The position numbers and the translations under genes are program-made. This document shows positions 1-5,664 of a stretch of DNA of 10,598 nt, piece after piece (position 1 is the first letter of the stretch; each line of letters opens with the position of its first letter). The DNA is from Deltaproteobacteria bacterium (GTDB lineage: Bacteria; Desulfobacterota; Desulfobacteria; Desulfobacterales; JAUVGT01). The notes beneath the pieces were generated by a model that saw only the letters and a program-made list of their open reading frames with translations, searched no databases and was not told where the DNA came from. The stretch lies in assembly GCA_030593645.1 (NCBI GenBank), contig JAUVGT010000159.1, positions 1 to 10,598 on the forward strand, in the 5' to 3' direction.

Positions 1-189
1 GGTACCCGGAGAGAAACACCTCCGCAATATTATACAGCCATTCATTTAATGATCCATATTTCAGGAAAAGGTATTACACCCAAGAAGATTGAACGGGCCA
101 TTGCCCTGTCTCAGGAAAAATACTGTTCGGTTTACCATTCGTTACGTGATGATATCGAAATTGATGTAAAATATGAAATCGCGTCTTAA
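1..189 (+). CDS. OsmC-family protein, C-terminal part
   Basis: Reading frame 1 is open from the window edge to TAA at 187-189 (62 residues) and encodes the last third of an OsmC/Ohr-like protein. The visible signature is the strand with TAIHLMIHISGKG followed by a helix with the peroxiredoxin-type cysteine in LSQEKYCSVY, and a final strand DIEIDVKYEI. Family members reduce organic hydroperoxides through a cysteine pair. Only the second cysteine (Cys46 of the fragment) is inside the window, so the activity cannot be confirmed and an uncharacterised YhfA-like OsmC relative is equally possible. It is separated from hmcA by 397 nt that contain hmcA's own promoter, so it is probably a separate transcription unit. 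Confidence 0.85.
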   Translation, partial: GTRRETPPQYYTAIHLMIHISGKGITPKKIERAIALSQEKYCSVYHSLRDDIEIDVKYEIAS

Positions 190-240
190 GGGTTCGCGTA
201 AAAATAAATTCACAAATTTTAAGGGTCGAGGCGCCCAGTC

Positions 241-297
241 GGCAAGGCGCAAAAGCGGAGAAATATCAAGCATATTTCAACCTTTTGTAACGCAGCC
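241..297. repeat. Imperfect palindromic intergenic repeat
   Basis: The core is a long imperfect hairpin. GGC (241-243) faces GCC (295-297), GCG plus CAAAAG (247-255) faces CTTTTG (282-287) and CGC (291-293) with a 3-nt bulge, and an inner perfect 7-bp stem GAAATAT/ATATTTC (260-266/272-278) closes a CAAGC loop. Flanking AAGGGTCGA (221-229) and GATTCGCCCCT (307-317) are partly complementary, so the whole element may span about 221-317. It resembles the mobile palindromic repeats scattered between genes in many Desulfobacterota genomes, but that resemblance is from memory. The only reading frame across it encodes a basic, low-complexity peptide and looks spurious. The rest of 190-480 shows only a short GGGG-TAA-CCCC hairpin near 375-385 and AT-rich sequence. 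Confidence 0.5.
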
Positions 298-481
298 GAA
301 TGGGATGATTCGCCCCTACAAACCCAAACTCCGGAAAGAAATCAACCCCAAAATTCCGCATGGTGATTTTGAAAGGGGTAACCCCATCGGACATCCGCAG
401 CACGGTTTTGCATCATAAAAACATAAAAAACAATAAGTTATCCATGTTCCAAAAAATTTAAAAGCAAATGGGATTTTTTTC

Positions 482-509
482 TTGACAAACCCTACTAATA
501 TGGTAGGAA
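482..509 (+). promoter_or_regulatory. Predicted sigma70 promoter of the hmc operon
   Basis: A perfect -35 hexamer TTGACA (482-487) is followed after 16 nt by TAGGAA (504-509), a weak -10 that is preceded by TGG (501-503), an extended -10 motif. Transcription would start near 516-518 and give a leader of about 70 nt before hmcA. The -10 lies inside the left arm of the inverted repeat at 493-529, so a bound repressor would block RNA polymerase directly. A weak -10 beside a consensus -35 suits a strongly regulated promoter. Confidence 0.6.
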
Positions 510-529
510 TATCTCCTACTATATTAGTA
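493..529. promoter_or_regulatory. Predicted Rrf2-type operator: two tandem dyads
   Basis: TACTAATATGGTAGGA (493-508) and TCCTACTATATTAGTA (514-529) are inverted copies matching at 15 of 16 positions around a 5-nt spacer. Each arm is itself a 13-bp dyad of the form TACTA-N3-TRGTA (493-505 and 517-529), with centres 24 bp apart, slightly more than two helical turns. The left dyad covers the -10 region and the right one covers the expected start site. Rrf2-family dimers bind short AT-rich dyads of this general type, and an Rrf2 regulator closes this cluster at 10108, so it is the best candidate ligand. Binding by another dimeric repressor cannot be excluded. Confidence 0.6.
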
Positions 530-586
530 TAGATAGAATATTTCATGGACAGACGGATTCGTTGAACACAATCAGAGGATGAGACC

Positions 587-2227
587 ATGACAAGAAAAGT
601 ATCCTTTCAAAGACGAGCAGGAATTATCCTGGTCGTTTTTCTGTTTATAGCAGCCGCAGGACTGATCAGCGCCAACAGTGGAACCGGGGGTGAAAGCCAG
701 CCTTCCGGAGCAGGGACACCTGATATTATTACGCCGGATATCATTATGATCGATCTTCCGGCTGTACCCGGTGGAGAGCAAATGCCGGCGGTCCGGTTTT
801 TTCATGATCGACACTCAGACGCGTTAAAAGGTAAAAGTTGCGGTGAATGCCATATAAAGAAAGATAATACATATGTTTTCAAGTTCAAACGAACAGAAGA
901 CACCGGCACTGAAACGGACATGAATGTTTACCATAATAACTGTATCTCCTGCCATACGGATGAGGATAAAGCCGGCAAGGCTGCCGGTCCCCTCAACGGT
1001 GACTGCCGATCATGCCATAACAGCAAAGCAGAGGTCGAATCAACCTGGGTACCGATCAGTTTTGATAAATCACTTCATTTCCGTCATGAACGTTCGGGAT
1101 ATCTTCTATCCAAGTATAATACGGAAGGTGTAAACTGCGGTGCGTGTCATCATGAATACGATAAAGCCTCTGATAAAACTTTTTATAAAAAAGGAAATGA
1201 AGAAACTTGTTATTACTGCCATAAAACCGAAGCAACCCGGGAAGTCAGCGCGATCAGAACCGCTGCCCATAATTCATGCGTGAAGTGTCATCAGCAGCTT
1301 ACTGATATTTCAGAAAAAGCTGGACCGATAAAATGTTCCGGCTGTCATGAAAAGGCGGAACAGGAAAAAATTAAGGTTGTTCAAGATGTTCCGCGTCTTA
1401 AACGAAATCAGCCGGACACGGTTCTCCTCGCCGCCTGGACATTGCTTCCGGTCAAAACAGAGGATGCGGCAAAGAAATATATGAAATCAGTGGCATTTAA
1501 CCATGAAACTCATGAAAAAAATGCCGTAAACTGCCGTTCATGCCATCATGATACTCTGAAACGCTGTGGAGAATGTCACACGGAAACCGGCAGGGAAGAA
1601 GGCGGATATGTTCGTTTGGAACAGGCAATGCATGACAGGGATTTAACAAAGAGCTGCGCCGGGTGTCACCGTCAGCAGCAGGAAGCGCTGAACTGTTCAG
1701 GCTGTCATGAAATGATAGCTGAAAAGTCTTTTAAAGAAACTGCCTGTGATAAATGTCATTCAGTAGATCTTACAGGAGTCATGACCTTTCCTGTTGATAA
1801 GGAAACAAAAGAAGTATTGGCTAAACAGGCTTTAAGCGCCACACTGGCGTCTCCATCCCCTGTACCCGACAATTTGATTCCTGAAAAGGTTACCATCGAT
1901 GGTATCAAGGACAAGTATGAAGGGGCTAAATTCCCGCATCGTATGATCATCCGTAAACTAGAAGACAGGATAAAGGATAGTCGTATGGCGGGTTACTTTC
2001 ATGGAGACAATACAACGTTATGCGTAGGATGTCACCATAACAGCCCGGCATCCACACAGCCCCCAAAATGTGCCTCATGCCATGGAAAAACAACAAAAGC
2101 GGTAAATGACGGCCGTCCGGGTCTGATTGGGGCATATCATGGTCAGTGCATCACATGCCATCAGAAAATGAATATTGAAAAACCGGCTGCAACCGATTGT
2201 AAAAGTTGTCATAAGGAACGAACATAA
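587..2227 (+). CDS. hmcA: HmcA, 16-heme high-molecular-weight cytochrome c
   Basis: This 546-residue exported cytochrome is the periplasmic electron entry point of the Hmc complex. I count exactly 16 CXXCH heme sites, with first cysteines at 85, 119, 140, 184, 208, 231, 250, 316, 327, 357, 370, 387, 479, 495, 521 and 538; none has longer spacing. Many additional histidines fit bis-His ligation. HmcA of Desulfovibrio vulgaris also has 16 hemes and a similar length, built from cytochrome c3-like domains. A Sec signal peptide (basic RKVSFQRR, hydrophobic core about 11-28) would be cut near LISA-NS (29/30). Heme-free stretches occur at about 255-315 and 392-478. AGAGGA at 574-579 supports the ATG at 587. 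It is the first gene after the operator, and its stop codon starts the RNA element at 2225. Confidence 0.95.
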   Translation: MTRKVSFQRRAGIILVVFLFIAAAGLISANSGTGGESQPSGAGTPDIITPDIIMIDLPAVPGGEQMPAVRFFHDRHSDALKGKSCGECHIKKDNTYVFKFKRTEDTGTETDMNVYHNNCISCHTDEDKAGKAAGPLNGDCRSCHNSKAEVESTWVPISFDKSLHFRHERSGYLLSKYNTEGVNCGACHHEYDKASDKTFYKKGNEETCYYCHKTEATREVSAIRTAAHNSCVKCHQQLTDISEKAGPIKCSGCHEKAEQEKIKVVQDVPRLKRNQPDTVLLAAWTLLPVKTEDAAKKYMKSVAFNHETHEKNAVNCRSCHHDTLKRCGECHTETGREEGGYVRLEQAMHDRDLTKSCAGCHRQQQEALNCSGCHEMIAEKSFKETACDKCHSVDLTGVMTFPVDKETKEVLAKQALSATLASPSPVPDNLIPEKVTIDGIKDKYEGAKFPHRMIIRKLEDRIKDSRMAGYFHGDNTTLCVGCHHNSPASTQPPKCASCHGKTTKAVNDGRPGLIGAYHGQCITCHQKMNIEKPAATDCKSCHKERT

Positions 2228-2296
2228 AGCTGAGTTGAGCTGTGGGGCTATGAAATAGCCTTGCAGGTCTTACGAAACTTATACCTTTGTGGTGTA
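2225..2296 (+). promoter_or_regulatory. Structured RNA element, copy 1 (upstream of hmcB)
   Basis: This 72-nt segment begins with the TAA stop of hmcA and recurs at 5551-5621. The first 28 nt (2225-2252) are identical in both copies, as are AATAGC (2254-2259), TCTTACGAAACTTAT (2268-2282) and GGTGTAA (2291-2297). Predicted helices are: P1, GAGCTGT (2237-2243) with GCAGGTC (2263-2269), 6 of 7 pairs including one wobble; P2, GGCTAT (2246-2251) with ATAGCC (2255-2260), loop GAA; P3, TATACC (2280-2285) with GGTGTA (2291-2296), loop TTTGT. An alternative 7-bp helix TGCAGGT (2262-2268) with ACCTGCA (2299-2305) would compete with P1. I do not recognise the family; it could be a cis-regulatory RNA or an mRNA-processing element. 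Confidence 0.6.
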
Positions 2297-2327
2297 AAAC
2301 CTGCATATGAATAATAAATAAGGAAAT

Positions 2328-2357
2328 GAGACCCTTGGTCTCGAAAAATCGAGGTGG
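2328..2357 (+). promoter_or_regulatory. Mutually exclusive hairpins at the hmcB ribosome binding site
   Basis: GAGACC (2328-2333) pairs perfectly with GGTCTC (2337-2342) over a CTT loop. The same CTC also belongs to CTCGA (2340-2344), which pairs with TCGAG (2349-2353) over an AAAA loop and covers the first part of the Shine-Dalgarno GAGGTGG (2351-2357). The two hairpins share 2340-2342 and cannot form together: the first leaves the ribosome site open, the second hides it. Lying about 30 nt after the RNA element at 2225-2296, this has the layout of a translational expression platform. Switching itself is inferred. Confidence 0.45.
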
Positions 2358-2361
2358 ACTT

Positions 2362-3450
2362 ATGGGTATAACCCGAAGAAAATTTTTGGGGTGGATGGGC
2401 GCTGCGATTGGCGCGACAACAATTTCCGGTCAAAAAACTCAGGCGGCCACAACTAAACAATTTGAAGGTCATCCCGGCAGCGGCGGGGTCCTGCATGATA
2501 TCACCAGATGTATCGGGTGCAGGAAATGTGAAGAAGCCTGCAATAAGGTTAACCAGCTGCCCGCTCCGGAAAAACCTTTTGATGATCTTACAATGCTGGA
2601 TAATGTCCGCCGAACCGATGATAAAACGTACACTGTGGTCAATCGATTTCCAAATGATTCCGGCACATCACCGGTTTATGTAAAAAAGCAATGCAATCAC
2701 TGCCTTGAACCAGCCTGCGCATCCGCGTGCTTTGTTAAGGCGTTGAAAAAACATAAGACAGGGGCTGTGGTTTATGACGCGTCTCTTTGCGTCGGATGCC
2801 GATACTGTATGGTAGCCTGCCCGTTTAACATCCCGGCCTATGAATATAACAGTGCTTTTTCACCGCGCATTATGAAATGCACCATGTGCCAGCCGAGGCT
2901 GGAAAAGGGGCTGCTCCCCGGATGTGTGGAAAGCTGTCCCAAAGAGGCACTAACCTTTGGAACAAGAAAACAGTTGTTAAAGATAGCAAAACAAAGAATT
3001 CAAAAATATCCTAAACGTTATATTGATCATGTATACGGCGAGTATGAGATGGGTGGTACAGGCTGGCTGTATCTTACCGGTACTTCATTTGCTCAAATCG
3101 GGATGCGGGAGGATCTTGGAAATATTTCCGCACCGCAGCTGACTGCCGGACCGCTTTCCGATGTTCCAATAGTGGTTGGATTATGGCCGGTACTTCTCAC
3201 CGGGATATATGCCATTTCCAGGAGAAAGGAAAAAATCGCGAAAGAAGAACAGAACGAAGCTGTCGCCGCAACCCTTTCAGCCGCAAATGAGGAAATGGAA
3301 AAGAAACTGGCCGAATTAAAAGATAAAATGGAACAACAAAAGGAAGCGGCGATAAACCTGGAAATTAAGAAAGCTCTCAAAGAAGCGGCTGACCAGGCCA
3401 AAGAGGATGATGGGAACGCTCCCGCTGATGGGCCGAAGGAGGAAAAATAA
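2362..3450 (+). CDS. hmcB: HmcB, Tat-exported four-cluster iron-sulfur subunit
   Basis: This 362-residue protein relays electrons from HmcA to the membrane subunits. It starts with a twin-arginine signal (TRRKFLGWMG, residues 4-13). Sixteen cysteines form four 4Fe-4S sites: 50/53/56/60, 111/114/119/123, 143/146/149/153 and 173/176/188/192, the last with the long CX2CX11CX3C spacing usual in this family. One membrane helix (about 268-285) is followed by RRKEK and a charged coiled coil (about 290-350), so the clusters should be periplasmic and the coiled coil cytoplasmic. I start it at 2362 because GAGGTGG (2351-2357) is well placed; the in-frame ATG at 2326 would add 12 residues but has its AAGGAA too close and would bury the Tat motif further in. 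Stop and hmcC start are directly adjacent. Confidence 0.92.
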   Translation: MGITRRKFLGWMGAAIGATTISGQKTQAATTKQFEGHPGSGGVLHDITRCIGCRKCEEACNKVNQLPAPEKPFDDLTMLDNVRRTDDKTYTVVNRFPNDSGTSPVYVKKQCNHCLEPACASACFVKALKKHKTGAVVYDASLCVGCRYCMVACPFNIPAYEYNSAFSPRIMKCTMCQPRLEKGLLPGCVESCPKEALTFGTRKQLLKIAKQRIQKYPKRYIDHVYGEYEMGGTGWLYLTGTSFAQIGMREDLGNISAPQLTAGPLSDVPIVVGLWPVLLTGIYAISRRKEKIAKEEQNEAVAATLSAANEEMEKKLAELKDKMEQQKEAAINLEIKKALKEAADQAKEDDGNAPADGPKEEK

Positions 3451-4623
3451 ATGTCAGAGGAAACGACTCTCACAGACAAAAAGATATTTACACCGTTTAA
3501 TATTATATGCGGTATCATTATTGTTGTCGGTCTGATCTTGACAATACTCAGATTTACAAAGGGGCTTGGAGCGGTGACAAACCTGGATCATAACAACCCA
3601 TGGGGTATCTGGATCGGATTCGACCTTCTCTGTGGTGTGGCGTTGGCGGCAGGTGGTTTTGTAACCTCCGCAGCCTGTTATATTTTCGGACTGAAACGGT
3701 TTCATTCAGCGGTAAGACCTGCTATTCTGACCGCGTTTCTGGGATATGCCATGGTTGTTCTAGCGCTGAACTATGATGTTGGAAGACCCTGGCGATTGCC
3801 TTACCCGATTTTTTATTCACAGGGTACAACATCTTTATTGTTTGAAGTAGGATTGTGTGTGTTCCTGTATATTTCCGTTCTGTTTGTCGAATACAGTCCG
3901 GCCGCACTGGAATGGCTGGGATTTAAAAAAATACGGAATCTCATCGTGCGGATGACACTTGTGCTTACGATTTTTGGTGTGATACTTTCCACGCTCCACC
4001 AATCGTCCCTGGGCGCACTTTTCATGATTGCGCCATCCAAACTTCATCCCCTGTGGTATTCTGAATATCTTCCGATTTACTTTTTTATTTCCAGTATATT
4101 TGCCGGATTGTCCATGGTGATATTCGAAGGTAGCCTGGCGCATCGCTTTTTGCACCATAAAATGGATGAAACTCACCTTGCGGAAAGTACGGGTGTCGCA
4201 CTGGGTTTTGCAAAGGCAGCATCTTTTCTTATGATGGGTTACGCGGGTATTAAATTGATCGGCATCGCCATCGATAATCACTGGCATTATCTTGCCACAT
4301 CCTGGGGTCAATGGTATCTATTAGAGATTATTGGTTTCGTGATGTTACCGGCTTATTTATACGCGCTGGCAGCCCGTGAAAAAAATCTTATTTTAGCACG
4401 CTGGGCTTCTGTGGTGGCAGTACTTGGTATTGTATTGAACCGGCTGAATATATCTGTTATCGCGTTTAACTGGAATCTGCCGTCCGCTCAACGATACTTT
4501 CCAAGCTGGATGGAGATCGCGACTTCAATCTTTATCATTACAATCGGTGTGGTGGCATATCGATTTATAGCCACATATATGCCGATTCTTTATAAGCACC
4601 CGGATTATCAGGAACACCAATAA
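3451..4623 (+). CDS. hmcC: HmcC, NrfD/PsrC-like membrane subunit
   Basis: This 390-residue protein is almost entirely hydrophobic, with roughly ten membrane helices, and belongs to the NrfD/PsrC family of quinone-interacting or proton-linked membrane subunits. Recognisable family segments include NPWGIWIGFDLLCGVALAAGG (early helix, residues about 49-69), LNYDVGRPWR (about 105-114), and LSTLHQSSLGALF (about 180), a hallmark of the HmcC/DsrP branch. There are no cysteine cluster motifs. In Hmc it forms the membrane conduit next to HmcB; whether it binds menaquinone is not settled by the sequence. It starts one base after the hmcB stop, with a strong AAGGAGG at 3436-3442 inside the hmcB tail, so the two are translationally coupled. 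D. vulgaris HmcC is of similar size. Confidence 0.92.
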   Translation: MSEETTLTDKKIFTPFNIICGIIIVVGLILTILRFTKGLGAVTNLDHNNPWGIWIGFDLLCGVALAAGGFVTSAACYIFGLKRFHSAVRPAILTAFLGYAMVVLALNYDVGRPWRLPYPIFYSQGTTSLLFEVGLCVFLYISVLFVEYSPAALEWLGFKKIRNLIVRMTLVLTIFGVILSTLHQSSLGALFMIAPSKLHPLWYSEYLPIYFFISSIFAGLSMVIFEGSLAHRFLHHKMDETHLAESTGVALGFAKAASFLMMGYAGIKLIGIAIDNHWHYLATSWGQWYLLEIIGFVMLPAYLYALAAREKNLILARWASVVAVLGIVLNRLNISVIAFNWNLPSAQRYFPSWMEIATSIFIITIGVVAYRFIATYMPILYKHPDYQEHQ

Positions 4624-4673
4624 ACGTTAAGGTTTAAAACCATTTTATTTAAAAAAGACGAGAGGAAAGATAA

Positions 4674-4817
4674 ATGGATACAGTATTTTACACATTACAG
4701 GATTTTATGACCCATTCAAAAGGTATCACCTATCTTGTAATGGCCGGCATACTCATTGCTCTCCCGCTTTTCTGGTGTTTTATTACAGACAGGGATGAAA
4801 AGAAACGAACGTATTAA
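4674..4817 (+). CDS. hmcD: HmcD, small single-helix membrane subunit
   Basis: A 47-residue ORF begins at ATG 4674 behind AGAGG (4661-4665) and ends at TAA 4815-4817. It reads MDTVFYTLQDFMTHSKG at the N-terminus, then one membrane helix (ITYLVMAGILIALPLFWCFI, residues 18-37) and a charged tail TDRDEKKRTY. Position between hmcC and hmcE and the size match HmcD, a roughly 50-residue subunit in D. vulgaris. The positive C-terminal tail predicts that it faces the cytoplasm. Its precise role is unknown; small single-helix subunits usually stabilise such complexes. The gap of 50 nt from hmcC contains nothing else notable. Confidence 0.85.
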   Translation: MDTVFYTLQDFMTHSKGITYLVMAGILIALPLFWCFITDRDEKKRTY

Positions 4818-4875
4818 TTTATATTGTCGATTGGCGATAGGATTATATTATTTTCCATAATAAATGGAGGCATCA

Positions 4876-5553
4876 ATGTACGAGTTCTTAACCGGCTATA
4901 TGTTCTGGCTGTCTATAGGTATCTGTCTGATCGGGCTGCTTGTCCGGTTTGTTTTATACTTTAAAGGATTAAGCTGGCAGCTGGATCGTGTGGCTTATAA
5001 GGAATACCCGGCACTGGGATTGAAGGGAGCCGCCTCGTCGATTATCAGATGGCTGATTCCCTTTGGTACTTACGGCTGGCGCAAACAGCCGTTTATGACT
5101 GTTATCTTTTTCGGTTTTCATATTGGGGCCGTGTTAGTACCGATTTTTTTACTTGCCCATAATATGTTTTTGAAGGAGAAAATCGGCTTTTCCCTGTTTA
5201 CTCTCAATCCGACACTGGCCGACATTTTAACCTGGGCGGTAGTTGTCAGTGCCGTACTTTTTGTGATCAGACGAATTGCTTTGCCGGAGGTACGTATCCT
5301 GACCACCGCGTATGATTATTTTATTTTATTGTTATCCGCAGCTCCATTCATTACCGGGTTAATTGCCCGTTACCAGGTCGGGGATTACACGTTCTGGCTT
5401 ACAGTTCATATTTTCTGCGGTGAAGTACTTCTCATTGCCATACCGTTTACAAAACTGTCACACATCGCATTATTTTTTGCTTCTCGCGCCCAGCTTGGAA
5501 TGGACTATGGGATAAAGAGGGGCGGCGCGAAAGGTAAAGGGATGGCCTGGTAA
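4876..5553 (+). CDS. hmcE: HmcE, NarI-like cytochrome b membrane subunit
   Basis: This 225-residue protein has about five membrane helices (roughly 5-29, 73-96, 113-131, 145-164, 172-200) and resembles the gamma subunit of respiratory nitrate reductase (NarI), which carries two b hemes. Histidines 82 and 95 on the second helix and 178 and 196 on the last are placed as in the four heme-ligating histidines of that family, so two hemes b are plausible. I choose ATG 4876 because GGAGG (4866-4870) lies 5 nt upstream; the in-frame ATG at 4864 overlaps that site and would add only MEAS. The basic, glycine-rich tail (KRGGAKGKG) should be cytoplasmic. Its TAA is also the first base triplet of the second RNA element. 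Confidence 0.9.
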   Translation: MYEFLTGYMFWLSIGICLIGLLVRFVLYFKGLSWQLDRVAYKEYPALGLKGAASSIIRWLIPFGTYGWRKQPFMTVIFFGFHIGAVLVPIFLLAHNMFLKEKIGFSLFTLNPTLADILTWAVVVSAVLFVIRRIALPEVRILTTAYDYFILLLSAAPFITGLIARYQVGDYTFWLTVHIFCGEVLLIAIPFTKLSHIALFFASRAQLGMDYGIKRGGAKGKGMAW

Positions 5554-5621
5554 AGCTGAGTTGAGCTGTGGGGCTATGGAATAGCACCGACAGCTCTTAC
5601 GAAACTTATGCCTGAGGTGTA
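5551..5621 (+). promoter_or_regulatory. Structured RNA element, copy 2 (upstream of hmcF)
   Basis: This is the second copy of the element at 2225-2296, again starting on a stop codon (hmcE TAA, 5551-5553). P1 is perfect here: GAGCTGT (5563-5569) with ACAGCTC (5590-5596). P2 is GCTAT (5573-5577) with ATAGC (5581-5585), loop GGA. P3 is TATGCC (5607-5612) with GGTGTA (5616-5621), loop TGA. Relative to copy 1, the 3' arm of P1 differs but keeps pairing, the P3 pair A-U becomes G-U, the P2 loop changes by one base and the P3 loop shortens from 5 to 3 nt. The unpaired block around CTTACGAAACT (5596-5606) is unchanged. This pattern favours a conserved RNA fold over chance similarity. Confidence 0.6.
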
Positions 5622-5655
5622 ATGATTCCGGCACCTTGTATAAATATTGAAGGAG
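5614..5655 (+). promoter_or_regulatory. Competing pairings upstream of the hmcF ribosome binding site
   Basis: GAGGTG (5614-5619), which overlaps the 3' arm of helix P3, can pair with CACCTT (5632-5637) over six pairs, one of them G-U. CCTT (5634-5637) can instead pair with AAGG (5650-5653) of the Shine-Dalgarno AAGGAG (5650-5655). With P3 formed, CACCTT is free to cover the ribosome site; with P3 open, it is occupied. The second pairing is only 4 bp, so this is weaker than the arrangement before hmcB. Confidence 0.3.
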
Positions 5656-5664
5656 AAATGATCC

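Noticed and set aside
173..418. An 81-codon open frame in the region before hmcA.
   Set aside because: It overlaps the end of the OsmC gene, crosses the palindromic repeat, has no ribosome binding site and encodes a basic peptide without family features.
2229..2282. A hammerhead-like reading of the element (CTGA ... CGAAAC).
   Set aside because: The invariant CUGANGA core is not present before the hairpin; the bases there are CTGAGTT in both copies.
2225..2310. Resemblance of the repeated element to domains V-VI of a group II intron (GAGC...GCTC hairpin followed by a second stem).
   Set aside because: No intron core or reverse transcriptase is present, the copies are about 72 nt, copy 1 lacks the canonical pairing of the AGC triad, and the loops are not GNRA tetraloops.
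2326..2361. An upstream in-frame ATG for hmcB.
   Set aside because: The only purine-rich sequence touches the ATG, whereas ATG 2362 has a well-spaced GAGGTGG and puts the twin-arginine motif right at the N-terminus.
3093..3518. A 141-codon reverse-strand frame opposite hmcB/hmcC.
   Set aside because: It is the serine- and phenylalanine-rich complement of the HmcB coiled coil and has no credible start context.
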